DNA from: Bacteroidia bacterium
GTDB taxonomy: Bacteria; Bacteroidota; Bacteroidia; JADZBD01
Assembly: GCA_020852255.1 (NCBI GenBank)
Contig: JADZBD010000003.1
Span: 1-64,000 of the forward strand
Direction of reading: 5' to 3'
DNA length: 64,000 bases
How positions within the stretch are numbered: position 1 is the stretch's first letter; every line of letters starts with the position of its first letter. Of the stretch, positions 38,511 through 48,542 are shown one piece after another. Both the position numbers and the translations under genes were made by a program. Under the pieces are notes generated by a model. It saw only the letters and a list, made by a program, of their open reading frames with translations. It did no database searches and was not told the origin of the DNA.

Positions 38511-38780
38511 ATGGCAAAAGAATCCATGAAGGCAAGAGAGGTGAAAAGAGCCAAGCTTGTCGCAAAGTATGCCAAAAAAAGAGAAGAACTGAAAGCAGCC
38601 GGTGATTTCCTGGCACTCAGCAAACTTCCCAGGAACTCTTCCAAAGTGCGCATGCGCAACCGCTGTAAACTCAGCGGAAGACCCCGCGGGTATATCCGCC
38701 AGTTTGGGCTGTGCAGGAATATGTTCCGTGAAATGGCACTCAACGGAAAAATCCCCGGAGTAACGAAGGGAAGCTGGTAA
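38511..38780 (+). CDS. rpsN: 30S ribosomal protein S14 (zinc-free form)
   Basis: S14 helps assemble the head of the small subunit. 89 residues, the long form: the CxxC zinc motifs of the short form are missing, and only [20 protein letters not shown] carries Cys residues, set far apart. It starts 3 nt after rplE. Confidence 0.95.
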   Translation: MAKESMKAREVKRAKLVAKYAKKREELKAAGDFLALSKLPRNSSKVRMRNRCKLSGRPRGYIRQFGLCRNMFREMALNGKIPGVTKGSW

Positions 38781-38835
38781 TAAAAACAATATATAATTAT
38801 CCCTTGCGGGGGGTAACATATAAACAAGAAAAAAA

Positions 38836-39231
38836 ATGACAGATCCAATTGCAGACTACCTGACTCATCTCAGGAACGCCATCAAAGCAAAACACCGTGT
38901 GGTGGAACTCCCTGCTTCCAATATCCGGAAGTCGATGACCAAAATCCTTCACGAAAACGGATACATCCTGAACTATAAGTTCGAAGAGGATAAAGTTCAG
39001 GGCAAAATCAAAATTGCCCTGAAATATCATCCCACTACCCGTGAAAGCGCCATCCGCTCGCTGCGTCGGGCTTCACGCCCCGGACTCCGTAAGTACTCCG
39101 GCGCAGATTCGTTGCCCCGCGTACTGAATGGACTTGGTATCGCTATCATCTCCACTTCAAAAGGACTGATGACGAATAAGCAGGCAAAAAAAGATAATGT
39201 CGGAGGCGAAGTACTCTGCTATATAAGCTGA
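38836..39231 (+). CDS. rpsH: 30S ribosomal protein S8
   Basis: S8 is a primary 16S-binding protein and, in E. coli, the repressor of the spc block. 131 residues: MTDPIADYLTHLRNAIKAKH and the C-terminal NGLGIAIISTSKGLMTNKQA with GGEVLCYIS match the family. The 55-nt gap before it holds nothing I can identify. Confidence 0.96.
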   Translation: MTDPIADYLTHLRNAIKAKHRVVELPASNIRKSMTKILHENGYILNYKFEEDKVQGKIKIALKYHPTTRESAIRSLRRASRPGLRKYSGADSLPRVLNGLGIAIISTSKGLMTNKQAKKDNVGGEVLCYIS

Positions 39232-39261
39232 TCATTGAATAACGATTAAAGACAAACAGTT

Positions 39262-39813
39262 ATGTCACGTATAGGAAATTTACCGGTAAGTATACCCCAG
39301 GGCGTTGAGGTTTCGGTGGCTAACAACCTGGTAACCGTAAAAGGAAAAATGGGAACCCTTACCCGCAAGATCGACGGCGCAATTAAAGTGGCCGTTGCAG
39401 ACGGGAAGGTAACACTGAGCCGCGCAACGGAACAAAAACGCCATAAATCAATGCATGGTCTTTACCGCGCACTCATTGCAGGAATGGTTGAAGGCGTGTC
39501 CAAAGGTTTTAAGACAGAACAGGAACTCGTAGGGGTAGGTTACCGTGCCGCAGTGAAGGGGCAGCTTTTGGAACTTACGCTTGGATATTCCCATAACGTG
39601 TCCTTCGAACTTCCCAAAGAAATTAAAGTGGCAACAGCACAGGAAAAAGGAAAGAATCCTACCATCACGATGGAGTGTGCGGATAAACAGCTGCTCGGAA
39701 TGGTGGCTGCCAAAATCCGCTCCCTGCGTAAGCCGGAGCCATACAAAGGAAAGGGTATCAAGTTCGCCAATGAACAGCTTCGCAGAAAAGCCGGAAAAGC
39801 GGCAGGTAAATAA
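39262..39813 (+). CDS. rplF: 50S ribosomal protein L6
   Basis: L6 lies near the GTPase centre. 183 residues with two similar domains; SRIGNLPVSIPQGVEVSV, VSKGFKTEQELVGVGYRA and RKPEPYKGKGIKFANEQL are diagnostic. Standard place after rpsH. Confidence 0.96.
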   Translation: MSRIGNLPVSIPQGVEVSVANNLVTVKGKMGTLTRKIDGAIKVAVADGKVTLSRATEQKRHKSMHGLYRALIAGMVEGVSKGFKTEQELVGVGYRAAVKGQLLELTLGYSHNVSFELPKEIKVATAQEKGKNPTITMECADKQLLGMVAAKIRSLRKPEPYKGKGIKFANEQLRRKAGKAAGK

Positions 39814-39840
39814 CAGAACGAATTATAAAGTCATACTACA

Positions 39841-40197
39841 ATGGGTATCACAAGAGAATTCAGAAGAGAACGGATCAAAAAGCGTATCCGTAAAGTGGTC
39901 AGCGGCGATTCAGCTACTCCCCGCCTTACCGTATTCCGCAGTAACAAGCAGATCTACGCTCAGCTGGTGGACGACCTCAGCGGAAAAACCCTGGTGGCTG
40001 CCGGTTCCGTATCCAAGGAGAATAAAAACTTCAAGGGCAATAAAACTGACCAGGCTAAATCCATCGGGAAAGCCATTGCTGAAAAAGCGATCGCGAAGGG
40101 AATCACCAGTGTTCGCTTCGACCGGAACGGATACCTCTATCACGGCCGGGTGAAGGCACTTGCAGATGCTGCCCGCGAAGCCGGCCTTAAATTCTAA
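39841..40197 (+). CDS. rplR: 50S ribosomal protein L18
   Basis: L18 carries 5S rRNA into the large subunit with L5 and L25. 118 residues: [38 protein letters not shown] and the C-terminal [20 protein letters not shown] match. Confidence 0.96.
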   Translation: MGITREFRRERIKKRIRKVVSGDSATPRLTVFRSNKQIYAQLVDDLSGKTLVAAGSVSKENKNFKGNKTDQAKSIGKAIAEKAIAKGITSVRFDRNGYLYHGRVKALADAAREAGLKF

Positions 40198-40220
40198 CTC
40201 AACGAACTGAAAGCAAACAT

Positions 40221-40739
40221 ATGTCAACAGCAAACATCAAACGTGTAAAATCCTCGGAGATCGAACTAAAGGATCGCCTTGTGGCCGTTCAAAGAGTAAC
40301 CAAAGTAACCAAGGGAGGAAGAACCTTCAGCTTCTCGGCTATTGTAGTGGTGGGAAATGAAAAAGGAGTAGTAGGATACGGCTTGGGAAAAGCAAAAGAA
40401 GTAACCGACGCAATCACCAAAGGCATTGATGATGCCAAGAAAAACCTGATTAAGGTTCCGGTGCTGAAAGGAACTATTCCGCACGATCAATACGGAAAAT
40501 TCGGCGGGTCACGCGTTCTGCTCAAACCGGCCTCACACGGAACCGGAGTGATTGCAGGCGGTGCCATGCGCGCTGTGCTGGAGAGCGTTGGTATTACCGA
40601 TGTGCTTGCAAAATCACAGGGATCATCTAACCCCCACAACGTGGTAAAGGCAACAATTGATGCGCTGACTTCGCTGCGGGATGCTTACACCGTTGCTCAG
40701 CACCGCGGTGTTTCGATGGGAAAAGTGTTTAACGGATAA
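40221..40739 (+). CDS. rpsE: 30S ribosomal protein S5
   Basis: S5 acts at the mRNA entry channel and in decoding accuracy. 172 residues with [40 protein letters not shown] and [20 protein letters not shown]. The region where spectinomycin-resistance changes arise (TKGGRTF) looks ordinary. Confidence 0.97.
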   Translation: MSTANIKRVKSSEIELKDRLVAVQRVTKVTKGGRTFSFSAIVVVGNEKGVVGYGLGKAKEVTDAITKGIDDAKKNLIKVPVLKGTIPHDQYGKFGGSRVLLKPASHGTGVIAGGAMRAVLESVGITDVLAKSQGSSNPHNVVKATIDALTSLRDAYTVAQHRGVSMGKVFNG

Positions 40740-40750
40740 TACGGATGCAC

Positions 40751-40927
40751 ATGGCCAAGATCAAAGTAAAACAAGTGAAAAGCGGTATTGACCGCCCGGA
40801 ACGTCAGAAAAGGACGCTGCGCGCCCTTGGATTCCGCAAGATGAACCAGGTAGTGGAACTTGAAGCTACTCCACAGGTGCTTGGTATGGTAAACGCAGTG
40901 AAACATCTCCTGGAGATACAGAAATGA
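40751..40927 (+). CDS. rpmD: 50S ribosomal protein L30
   Basis: A small protein of the large subunit, 58 residues from ATG 40751 (MAKIKVKQVKSGIDRPERQK); an ATG two codons upstream is less likely. TLRALGFRKMNQVVELEATP is typical. It lies between rpsE and rplO. Confidence 0.93.
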   Translation: MAKIKVKQVKSGIDRPERQKRTLRALGFRKMNQVVELEATPQVLGMVNAVKHLLEIQK

Positions 40928-40952
40928 TTAATCATCTTTCAAAAAGATACCA

Positions 40953-41402
40953 ATGAAACTGAATTCTCTTAAGCCGGCAAATGGTTCTACCAAGAACGAG
41001 AAGAAACGTCTCGGACGCGGACAGGGTTCCGGGAAAGGCGGAACTTCGGCGCGCGGACACAAAGGTGCCCAGTCACGTTCCGGATTTACCTATAAGTACG
41101 GTCAGGAAGGTGGACAGATGCCCCTCCAGCGCCGTGTTCCCAAGTTCGGATTCAAGAATCCGTTCCGTATCGCTTACACCGGTATCAATCTGGATGTGCT
41201 CCAGAAACTTGCCGATGCCAAAAAAATCGATGCGATTGATCACGCCGTGCTCGTATCCGCAGGACTCGCGCACAAAAACGATCGCGTGAAGATCCTCGGT
41301 CGCGGAGAACTCAAATCGAAACTCGCGGTAAAGGCACATGCCTTCTCTGCTACGGCAAAAGCTGCTATCGAAGCGAAAAACGGAACCGCAACTACTATCT
41401 AA
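40953..41402 (+). CDS. rplO: 50S ribosomal protein L15
   Basis: A late-stage assembly protein of the large subunit. 149 residues, starting MKLNSLKPANGSTKNEKKRL, with the long basic Gly-rich extension GRGQGSGKGGTSARGHKGAQ and a globular C-terminal part ending in an Ala/Lys-rich stretch. secY follows after 21 nt. Confidence 0.96.
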   Translation: MKLNSLKPANGSTKNEKKRLGRGQGSGKGGTSARGHKGAQSRSGFTYKYGQEGGQMPLQRRVPKFGFKNPFRIAYTGINLDVLQKLADAKKIDAIDHAVLVSAGLAHKNDRVKILGRGELKSKLAVKAHAFSATAKAAIEAKNGTATTI

Positions 41403-41423
41403 TCTCTGCTTCAGCAGAACAGT

Positions 41424-42761
41424 ATGAAGACACTGATCAATAAATTACGTGATATCTGGTCCATCGAGGATCTGCGGGTGAGGATAACCAATACCCTCCT
41501 CTTCCTGCTGATTTACCGCCTGGGTACCTTTATCATTCTTCCCGGCGTTGACTCCGAAGCTCTTTCCAGGGTTCGGGAGAATGCGGAAGGACTGGTGAAT
41601 GTGATCAATATGTTTACAGGTGGCGCCTTCGAAAAGGCATCCATCTTCGCACTCGGTATCATGCCCTACATTTCGGCAAGCATCGTTATCCAGCTTCTGT
41701 CCATGGCCATACCTTATTTCCAGCGCATGCAGAAAGAAGGAGAAAGCGGAAGAAAGAAAATCAACCAGTATACCCGTTACCTGACCGTTATTATTACACT
41801 TTTCCAGGCTCCCAGCTATATTGCTTCCCAGGTGCCGCTGGAAGCAAGATTGAATAACGGCGTGTTATGGCTGAGTACCGCTACGCTGATTCTTTGTGCC
41901 GGAACCATGTTCATCATGTGGCTGGGTGAAAAAATCACGGACAAAGGCCTTGGCAACGGTATCTCTCTTATTATCATGATTGGAATTATTGCCGATCTGC
42001 CCTTTGCCGGTATCACGGAATTCGCAGACCGATGGGGTAAGAGCGGAGGCCTGGTAATGCTCCTGCTTGAACTGGTAGCCTTACTCCTGGTGGTAATTGT
42101 GAGTATTCTCCTGGTACAAGGTACACGTAAGATACCGGTGCAATTTGCCAAAAAAATTGTCGGAAACAAGCAGATCGGAGGGGTACGGAACTATATACCG
42201 CTGAAAGTGAACCAGGCCGGTGTAATGCCGATCATTTTTGCGCAGGCAATCATGTTCATTCCCATCACACTTGCCGGATTCTCACAAGACGGGGCCAACT
42301 GGTTTACCATCACCTTCTCCACTCATACCGGATTCCTCTATAATTTAACCTTTGCGCTGCTCATCATTGTATTTACGTATTTCTACACCGCCATCATGAT
42401 TAATCCTAACCAGATGGCCGATGAGATGAAACGTAACGGTGGTTTCATACCGGGAGTTAAACCGGGCAAGAAAACTGCAGAATATATTGATGAGGTGATG
42501 TCAAGAATTACACTTCCGGGATCCATTTTCCTCGCCTTTGTGGCAATTCTACCTGCACTGGCCGAGGTATTTATGGGCGTAAGCACCGGGTTCTCCCAGT
42601 TCTACGGAGGAACGTCGCTGCTGATTCTTGTGGGAGTGGTACTGGACACTTTACAGCAGATTGAAAGTCATCTGCTGATGAGACATTATGACGGACTGAT
42701 GAAGTCCGGAAGAATAAAAGGCCGCTCGTCTGTCGGAATGACGAGTTCCGCCTCATTTTAA
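41424..42761 (+). CDS. secY: Preprotein translocase subunit SecY
   Basis: SecY forms the protein-conducting channel of the inner membrane, used here by all the signal-peptide proteins of the window. 445 residues with about ten transmembrane segments; TGGAFEKASIFALGIMPYIS (the TM2 region), GNGISLIIMIGIIADLP, and the cytoplasmic loop QGTRKIPVQFAKKIVGNKQ are typical. adk, which often follows, is absent; map begins 6 nt after the stop. Confidence 0.97.
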   Translation: MKTLINKLRDIWSIEDLRVRITNTLLFLLIYRLGTFIILPGVDSEALSRVRENAEGLVNVINMFTGGAFEKASIFALGIMPYISASIVIQLLSMAIPYFQRMQKEGESGRKKINQYTRYLTVIITLFQAPSYIASQVPLEARLNNGVLWLSTATLILCAGTMFIMWLGEKITDKGLGNGISLIIMIGIIADLPFAGITEFADRWGKSGGLVMLLLELVALLLVVIVSILLVQGTRKIPVQFAKKIVGNKQIGGVRNYIPLKVNQAGVMPIIFAQAIMFIPITLAGFSQDGANWFTITFSTHTGFLYNLTFALLIIVFTYFYTAIMINPNQMADEMKRNGGFIPGVKPGKKTAEYIDEVMSRITLPGSIFLAFVAILPALAEVFMGVSTGFSQFYGGTSLLILVGVVLDTLQQIESHLLMRHYDGLMKSGRIKGRSSVGMTSSASF

Positions 42762-42767
42762 GTAACG

Positions 42768-43568
42768 ATGGGAAAGGCTCTGTACCTGAAATCCGATGAG
42801 GAGATAGAGCAAATAAGAAAGAGTTCTTTGCTTGTTGGCAATACACTGGCTGAGGTGGCGAAAGCCGTTGGGCCGGGAGTGACTACCGGATCGCTCGATA
42901 AGCTGGCTGAGGAATATATCCTCCGCCAGGGAGCAAAACCGGCGTTCAAAGGGTATCACGGGTTTCCGTTTACTCTTTGCATATCGCCGAATGATCAGGT
43001 TGTTCATGGATTCCCCGGCGACTATACCCTCAAGGAAGGAGATATTCTTTCCGTGGATTGCGGTGTGAACCTGAACGGTTTCTTCGGAGATTCCGCCTAC
43101 ACGTTTATGATCGGTGAGGTGGATCCCGCAGTAAGAGACCTGCTTCGCCGGACAAAAGAAGCCCTGTACAAGGGCATCGATAACGCGGTGGAGGGAAAAA
43201 GAATCGGTGATATCAGCGCCGCCATTCAGGATCATGTCGAACAATTCGGATACGGAGTGGTTCGTGAACTGGTAGGGCACGGAGTGGGAAAAGCACTTCA
43301 TGAAGCTCCCGAAGTTCCCAATTATGGTAAACGGGGAAGCGGACCGAAGCTTACGAAGGGAATGGTGATCGCAATCGAGCCCATGATCAATCTGGGAACC
43401 AGAAATGTGAAAACCTGGAAAGATGGGTGGACGATCTCAACGGCAGACAAAAAACCTTCCGCTCATTACGAGCATACCGTAGCGGTAGGAAAACAAAAAG
43501 CCGATATCCTCTCCTCATTCCAAGAGATTGAGGCCGTGTTAAATGCCAGAAGTATGGAAACAGTGTAA
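42768..43568 (+). CDS. map: Type I methionine aminopeptidase
   Basis: Removes the N-terminal Met from nascent proteins, with two metal ions. 266 residues: metal ligands in [19 protein letters not shown] (two Asp), [19 protein letters not shown] (His), [11 protein letters not shown] (Glu) and HYEHTVAVG (Glu). No N-terminal zinc-finger extension. It sits between secY and infA as is common in this operon. Confidence 0.96.
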   Translation: MGKALYLKSDEEIEQIRKSSLLVGNTLAEVAKAVGPGVTTGSLDKLAEEYILRQGAKPAFKGYHGFPFTLCISPNDQVVHGFPGDYTLKEGDILSVDCGVNLNGFFGDSAYTFMIGEVDPAVRDLLRRTKEALYKGIDNAVEGKRIGDISAAIQDHVEQFGYGVVRELVGHGVGKALHEAPEVPNYGKRGSGPKLTKGMVIAIEPMINLGTRNVKTWKDGWTISTADKKPSAHYEHTVAVGKQKADILSSFQEIEAVLNARSMETV

Positions 43569-43609
43569 GATTAAAGAATAAAAAGAACAGGAATACAGAG
43601 AATGCAAGT

Positions 43610-43828
43610 ATGGCCAAGCAGCCAAATATAGAACAGGACGGAACCATTCTTGAGGCACTTTCGAACGCAATGTTCAGAGTGGAGCTTGAGAACGGACATA
43701 TCATCACCGCACACATCAGCGGGAAGATGCGTATGCATTATATCCGCATACTGCCCGGCGATAAGGTGCGGCTGGAAATGAGTCCGTACGACCTCACCAA
43801 AGGAAGGATCATATTCAGATATAAATAA
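43610..43828 (+). CDS. infA: Translation initiation factor IF-1
   Basis: IF-1 blocks the A site during initiation. 72 residues with the OB fold: [40 protein letters not shown] and [13 protein letters not shown]. Length and position are standard. Confidence 0.97.
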   Translation: MAKQPNIEQDGTILEALSNAMFRVELENGHIITAHISGKMRMHYIRILPGDKVRLEMSPYDLTKGRIIFRYK

Positions 43829-43839
43829 TAACAGGAGTC

Positions 43840-43956
43840 ATGAAAGTCAGAAGTTCCATCAAAAAAAGAAGTGCCGACTGCAAAATTGTACGCAGGAAGG
43901 GGCGCCTTTATGTGATCAACAAAAAGAATCCGAAATTCAAACAAAGACAGAAATAA
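43840..43956 (+). CDS. rpmJ: 50S ribosomal protein L36 (zinc-free form)
   Basis: A 38-residue protein between infA and rpsM, starting [15 protein letters not shown] and ending NPKFKQRQK. The zinc-binding form of L36 carries CxxC plus a Cys and a His; here only one Cys remains (SADC), with Ser, Asn and Phe at the other ligand positions, so it cannot bind zinc in the usual way. It starts 11 nt after infA and stops 6 nt before rpsM. Confidence 0.95.
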   Translation: MKVRSSIKKRSADCKIVRRKGRLYVINKKNPKFKQRQK

Positions 43957-43962
43957 TTCAAC

Positions 43963-44340
43963 ATGGCACGTATAGCAGGTATTGATTTACCAAAGAACAA
44001 ACAAGGGCACATCGGTCTGACGTATGTATTCGGCATCGGACGCAGTTCCGCGCGTAAAATTCTCGCACAAGCCGGGGTAAAACCGGAAAAAAAGGTGGGA
44101 GAATGGACCGATGACGAAGCGTCAAAGATCCGCTCCATTATCAACGATGCCTTCAAAGTAGAGGGTGCGCTCCGTTCAGAAACACAGCTGAATATCAAAC
44201 GACTCACCGACATCGGTACCTACCGTGGCGGGCGTCATCGTCTCGGACTTCCCGTTCGCGGTCAACGTACACGAACCAATGCCCGCACCCGGAAAGGAAG
44301 AAAGAAAACAGTGGCCAACAAGAAAAAGGTGACCAAGTAA
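43963..44340 (+). CDS. rpsM: 30S ribosomal protein S13
   Basis: A head protein that contacts P-site tRNA and 50S bridges. 125 residues: [20 protein letters not shown], the helix-turn segment [20 protein letters not shown] and the basic tail [15 protein letters not shown]. It starts the alpha block. Confidence 0.97.
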   Translation: MARIAGIDLPKNKQGHIGLTYVFGIGRSSARKILAQAGVKPEKKVGEWTDDEASKIRSIINDAFKVEGALRSETQLNIKRLTDIGTYRGGRHRLGLPVRGQRTRTNARTRKGRKKTVANKKKVTK

Positions 44341-44365
44341 ATTCACATATAACCATTATAATCTG

Positions 44366-44785
44366 ATGGCAAAACAGGAAACAACACAAGGAGCTGCTGC
44401 CGGTAAAACCGTTAAAGCAAAAAAGAAAACCGTTAAAGTGGATGCGGTAGGTGAAGCGCATATTAATGCGAACTTCAACAACATTATCATCTCACTTACC
44501 AATCTCCAGGGACAGGTAATTTCCTGGGCCAGTGCCGGTAAAATGGGATTCCGCGGGTCCAAGAAAAACACACCTTATGCTGCGCAGATGGCTGCAGCTG
44601 ACTGCGGAAAGGTGGCATATGATGCCGGCCTCCGGAAGGTCAAAGTGTATATCAAAGGACCGGGAGCCGGGCGCGAGAGCGCCATCCGTTCCCTGGCCGC
44701 AACCGGCATTGAAGTAATGGAGATCATGGACATCACTCCGATTCCGCACAACGGATGCCGTCCTCCCAAAAAACGCCGCGTTTAA
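44366..44785 (+). CDS. rpsK: 30S ribosomal protein S11
   Basis: A platform protein near the E site. 139 residues; after a Lys-rich N-terminal extension of about 25 residues come [39 protein letters not shown] and the C-terminal [16 protein letters not shown]. Confidence 0.97.
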   Translation: MAKQETTQGAAAGKTVKAKKKTVKVDAVGEAHINANFNNIIISLTNLQGQVISWASAGKMGFRGSKKNTPYAAQMAAADCGKVAYDAGLRKVKVYIKGPGAGRESAIRSLAATGIEVMEIMDITPIPHNGCRPPKKRRV

Positions 44786-44816
44786 TCCACCATTTTAAAA
44801 ACAACAACCATTACAC

Positions 44817-45422
44817 ATGGCACGTTACACAGGTCCAAAATCAAGAATCGCCAGAAAATTCAAAGAGCCCATCTTCGGGCCCGATAAAGCGCTGGAGAAA
44901 AAGAATTATCCTCCCGGAATGCACGGGCTGGCTAAGAAAAGAGCCAAGCAGAGCGAATATGCCGTGCAGCTTCAGGAAAAACAGAAAGCTAAATACACTT
45001 ACGGTGTGCTCGAAAAACAATTCGCGGTTATTTTCGACCGCGCTGCACGAAAAAAGGGAATTACGGGTGAAGTGCTGCTTCAGCTTCTCGAATCACGCCT
45101 TGACAATGTGGTGTACCGCATGGGGCTTGCCGGCTCCCGAACTGCTGCACGACAGCTCGTTGGTCATCGCCACATTACGGTGAACGGACAGGTAATCAAT
45201 ATTCCGTCCTTTACGCTCAAACCCGGCGACGAAGTAGCCGTGCGCGAACGCAGCCGCTCCCATGATGCCATCGTAAACGCTCTTGCTGCCAGTGCCAATT
45301 CATATTCCTGGATTGAATTTGACAAAACCAGCATGAAAGGCCGCTACATCAACCTTCCTGAACGGGCGCAGATTCCTGAGAATATCAAGGAGCAACTGAT
45401 CGTCGAATTGTACTCTAAATAG
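44817..45422 (+). CDS. rpsD: 30S ribosomal protein S4
   Basis: S4 is a primary assembly protein and acts in decoding accuracy; in E. coli it represses the alpha operon. 201 residues: [37 protein letters not shown] and the S4 domain [20 protein letters not shown]. No Cys-rich zinc segment is seen near the N-terminus. Confidence 0.97.
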   Translation: MARYTGPKSRIARKFKEPIFGPDKALEKKNYPPGMHGLAKKRAKQSEYAVQLQEKQKAKYTYGVLEKQFAVIFDRAARKKGITGEVLLQLLESRLDNVVYRMGLAGSRTAARQLVGHRHITVNGQVINIPSFTLKPGDEVAVRERSRSHDAIVNALAASANSYSWIEFDKTSMKGRYINLPERAQIPENIKEQLIVELYSK

Positions 45423-45476
45423 ACGTTACCCTTAGCAAATATCCTTATCAATATCTAACCAACATATAACCAAAAC

Positions 45477-46469
45477 ATGGCAATACTCGACTTCATCAAA
45501 CCCGACAAAGTGATCATGGTTAATTCTACTGACATCGAAGGTCAGTTCGAATTCCGTCCGCTCGAACCGGGTTATGGAATAACCGTAGGAAACGCGATCC
45601 GTCGTGTGCTCCTCTCTTCACTGGAAGGATATGCGATCACTGCCGTGAAGATCGAAGGGGTAGAACACGAGTTCTCCACCATTAAAGGAGTAACGGAAGA
45701 CATGACCGAAGTGGTTCTGAATCTTAAACAGGTACGCTTTAAGCGTCAGATCACTACCACCGAAAACGAGCGCGTAGTGGTAACCGTTACCGGAAAGAGC
45801 CAGTTCACCGCCGGCGATATCGGAAAATTCACCTCCTCCTTCCAGGTACTTAACCCGGATCATGTGATCCTGAACATGGAGCCGAATGTGAAACTGAAGA
45901 TCGAACTCATCGTTAGCAAAGGACGCGGATATGTTCCTGCGGATGAAAACAAACCCGGCAATTCAGCTCTGGGCTTTGTAGCCATCGACGCCATCTACAC
46001 TCCCATCAAGAATGTTAAATATGCAGTGGAGAACTATCGCGTAGAACAGAAAACCGACTATGAAAAACTGATCATGGACATCACCTCCGATGGTTCCGTG
46101 CATCCCAAAGACGCCCTGAAGGAAGCGGCTAAGATTCTTATCCACCACTTCATGTTGTTCTCTGATGAACGCATTACACTGGATTCCGAAGAGAAAAGCG
46201 CTACCGAAGAGTTTGATGAAACTTCCCTGCACATGCGTCAGCTCCTGAAAACCAAACTGGTTGATCTGGACCTGAGTGTTCGCGCACTGAATTGCCTCAA
46301 AGCCGCCGACGTAGAAACACTCGCCGACCTGGTTTCGTACAACAAGAATGACCTTCTCAAATTCCGCAACTTCGGTAAGAAATCACTGACCGAACTGGAG
46401 GATCTTGTACATGCAAAGGGTCTGCATTTCGGAATGAATCTGGCGAAATACAAACTGGATAAAGACTAA
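45477..46469 (+). CDS. rpoA: RNA polymerase alpha subunit
   Basis: Alpha dimerises to start RNA polymerase assembly; its C-terminal domain binds DNA and activators. 330 residues: the N-terminal domain contains [20 protein letters not shown] and [20 protein letters not shown]; the C-terminal domain (about 255-325) contains [20 protein letters not shown] and [18 protein letters not shown]. It follows rpsD after a 54-nt gap. Confidence 0.98.
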   Translation: MAILDFIKPDKVIMVNSTDIEGQFEFRPLEPGYGITVGNAIRRVLLSSLEGYAITAVKIEGVEHEFSTIKGVTEDMTEVVLNLKQVRFKRQITTTENERVVVTVTGKSQFTAGDIGKFTSSFQVLNPDHVILNMEPNVKLKIELIVSKGRGYVPADENKPGNSALGFVAIDAIYTPIKNVKYAVENYRVEQKTDYEKLIMDITSDGSVHPKDALKEAAKILIHHFMLFSDERITLDSEEKSATEEFDETSLHMRQLLKTKLVDLDLSVRALNCLKAADVETLADLVSYNKNDLLKFRNFGKKSLTELEDLVHAKGLHFGMNLAKYKLDKD

Positions 46470-46503
46470 TGAACGATCCGCAGTGATCTGTAATATGTAA
46501 CAC

Positions 46504-46977
46504 ATGAGACACCGTTTAAAAGACAATCATTTAGGCAGAACCAAAAGCCACCGCGATGCGTTGATGTCGAGCCTGGCCAGTTCACTGATTCTGCATAAGC
46601 GTATCAATACCACGCTGGCAAAAGCGAAGGCCCTGCGCCGATACGTTGAACCCCTGCTCACCAAGAGCAAAACAGACACCATGCATTCGCGTCGGGTGGT
46701 ATTCAGTCATCTCCAGGATAAAACCGCTGTGAGCGCATTGTTCCGCGATATCGCAGAAAAGATCTCTGAACGCAACGGAGGCTACACACGCATTATTAAG
46801 CTGGGTAGTCGCCCGGGCGACCGTGCCGAAATGGCGATGATTGAACTGGTAGACTTTAACGTTCTGCTGGGAGGAAAGGGCGCATCGGCTGCCGCCGGAG
46901 AAACCAAAAAGAAAGGTACCCGCCGTGGAAAGAAGAAAACCGAAGGCGGATCTGCGAAAGCCGAAGAGGGGAAGTAG
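46504..46977 (+). CDS. rplQ: 50S ribosomal protein L17
   Basis: Lies at the tunnel exit. 157 residues with [40 protein letters not shown] and [20 protein letters not shown]. The end is a Lys/Glu/Gly-rich extension of about 25 residues, common in Bacteroidota. It is the last gene of the superoperon and is followed by a terminator. Confidence 0.96.
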   Translation: MRHRLKDNHLGRTKSHRDALMSSLASSLILHKRINTTLAKAKALRRYVEPLLTKSKTDTMHSRRVVFSHLQDKTAVSALFRDIAEKISERNGGYTRIIKLGSRPGDRAEMAMIELVDFNVLLGGKGASAAAGETKKKGTRRGKKKTEGGSAKAEEGK

Positions 46978-47000
46978 CAGTCAGAAGGCAGTGTAGAATT

Positions 47001-47029
47001 AAGGATGGAGGAAACTTCATCCTTTTTTT
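47001..47029 (+). terminator. Terminator of the ribosomal superoperon
   Basis: AAGGATG (47001-47007) and CATCCTT (47018-47024) pair around a 10-nt loop, and a run of seven T covers 47023-47029. It lies 23 nt past rplQ. Confidence 0.8.
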
Positions 47030-47152
47030 ATTACACTGATTTTCAACAATTTACGACTCCACGTTCTCAACTAATTCCTCACCTCTCACTCCGAACTTCG
47101 CACTGGTTAGAAACTTGTTAATCCAAAAAAATCAGAATTCCGTGTGAAGGCG

Positions 47153-47160
47153 TAATTTTG
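47153..47160 (+). promoter_or_regulatory. -7 box for carA
   Basis: TAATTTTG matches TAnnTTTG and ends 15 nt before the carA ATG. No well-spaced TTG lies upstream. Its last three bases form a TTG in frame with carA, which is best read as promoter, not start codon. Confidence 0.4.
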
Positions 47161-47175
47161 CAAAACTCTTCCCAG

Positions 47176-48315
47176 ATGAAGTATCAAAAACCCTCACCCG
47201 CTGTTCTGTTATTGGCAGATGGCACTGTTTTTTACGGCCAGGCTGCAGGGAAATTGAAGGGAACTGCCACAGGAGAAATCTGTTTCAATACCGGAATGAC
47301 GGGTTATCAGGAGATCTTTACCGATCCCTCCTACACGGGACAGTTGATGCTGAACACACATGTTCACATTGGCAATTACGGAATTCATAAAGATGAAGTA
47401 GAGTCCGATTCCATCAAGATTGCAGGACTCATCTGCCGGTCGTTCAATGTGGAGTTTTCACGTTCAGAAGCAGAGATAGACATTGCCGAATACTTTGAAA
47501 AAAATAAAATCATTGCCATTGAAGGCATTGACACGCGTGCAGTAGTGCGTCATATCCGGAGTAAAGGAGCCATGAACGGAGTGATCAGTTCAGAGATCAC
47601 GGACATCAAAGAATTGAAACAGATTTTAGATAAAGTTCCTTCCATGCAGGGCCTTGAACTTTCTTCACGCGTGAGTTGTAAGAAACCCTGGTTCCTTGGT
47701 CATCCGGAATCTCCGTTGAAAGTTGCGGTGCTTGACCTTGGTGTTAAGAAAAATATTGTACGTTGTTTAGCGGAACGGGCCTGTTATGCCCAGGTATTTC
47801 CAATGAACACTTCATTTGAAGAAATGATGAAATGGAATCCGGACGGGTTCATGATTTCGAATGGTCCCGGAGATCCTTCGGTGATGAAAAATGTGATTGC
47901 CGAATTAAAAAAGATCATTCATTCCGGCAAGCCGGTTTTTGGGATATGTCTGGGGCATCAGTTGATTGCCGAAGCAAACGGGATCCGTACGTATAAAATG
48001 CACAACGGACATCGGGGAATCAATCACCCGGTAAAGAACCTGATCACCGGAAGGTCGGAGATCACTTCTCAGAATCACGGATTTTCTGTGACGGCAGAGG
48101 ATGTGAGTAAAATAAAGAACGTTGAGATCACTCATATCAATCTGAACGACGGTACCATTGAAGGTTTACGCATGACGGACAGGAATGTTTTCACTGTTCA
48201 GCATCATCCGGAAGCGGCTCCCGGCCCGCACGACAGCCGATATCTCTTTGATCAGTTTGTAGAGATGATGAATAAGGTGAAGGAGAAGAAGGAACTGGTA
48301 GGCAGTGGGCAATAG
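47176..48315 (+). CDS. carA: Carbamoyl-phosphate synthase small subunit
   Basis: CarA releases ammonia from glutamine for carbamoyl phosphate synthesis, feeding pyrimidine and arginine pathways. 379 residues. The N-terminal domain contains CFNTGMTGYQEIFTDPSYTG; the class I glutaminase domain contains the nucleophile Cys in FGICLGHQLIAEA and the His-Glu pair in QHHPEAAPGPHD. The ATG at 47176 is preferred over a TTG within the promoter. The large subunit carB is not in the window. Confidence 0.96.
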   Translation: MKYQKPSPAVLLLADGTVFYGQAAGKLKGTATGEICFNTGMTGYQEIFTDPSYTGQLMLNTHVHIGNYGIHKDEVESDSIKIAGLICRSFNVEFSRSEAEIDIAEYFEKNKIIAIEGIDTRAVVRHIRSKGAMNGVISSEITDIKELKQILDKVPSMQGLELSSRVSCKKPWFLGHPESPLKVAVLDLGVKKNIVRCLAERACYAQVFPMNTSFEEMMKWNPDGFMISNGPGDPSVMKNVIAELKKIIHSGKPVFGICLGHQLIAEANGIRTYKMHNGHRGINHPVKNLITGRSEITSQNHGFSVTAEDVSKIKNVEITHINLNDGTIEGLRMTDRNVFTVQHHPEAAPGPHDSRYLFDQFVEMMNKVKEKKELVGSGQ

Positions 48316-48542
48316 GCAGGTGCAATAAGCATGATTGTAGCATTTCAAATGTTATTCTGTGCCATCGCAGCGCCACCTTCATTCTACCGAAGGTTCTGTT
48401 TCAGAAAAACCGGAAAAAGCACGAAATTGGCTCAAATAGAATAGCTTGTGAAAGCTGCTCCTGGGCTCGAGTCCCGCTGCGCCCAACGTCCGGCGGGTCC
48501 GGTCCGCTCCTTTCCCCTTCACTTGCTTACCTGCCCACTTAC
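48316..48542. other. Intergenic region between converging carA and mutS
   Basis: 227 nt without a convincing gene. It holds loose short repeats at its ends (GGCAGTGGGCAATAGGCAG just after carA and TACCTGCCCACTTACCTACC before mutS) and a GC-rich stretch with a tRNA T-arm-like string, GGGCTCGAGTCCCGC (48463-48477), followed by TGCGCCCA. No complete tRNA can be folded, and no clear terminator is seen. Confidence 0.4.

Noticed and set aside
47158-47175. TTG start codon for carA
   Set aside because: The TTG is the end of the promoter box TAATTTTG; the ATG at 47176 gives the normal N-terminus.
48440-48495. A second tRNA fragment after carA
   Set aside because: GGGCTCGAGTCCCGC looks like a T-arm, but position 54 is C instead of T, the stem is imperfect, and no anticodon or acceptor pairing could be built.
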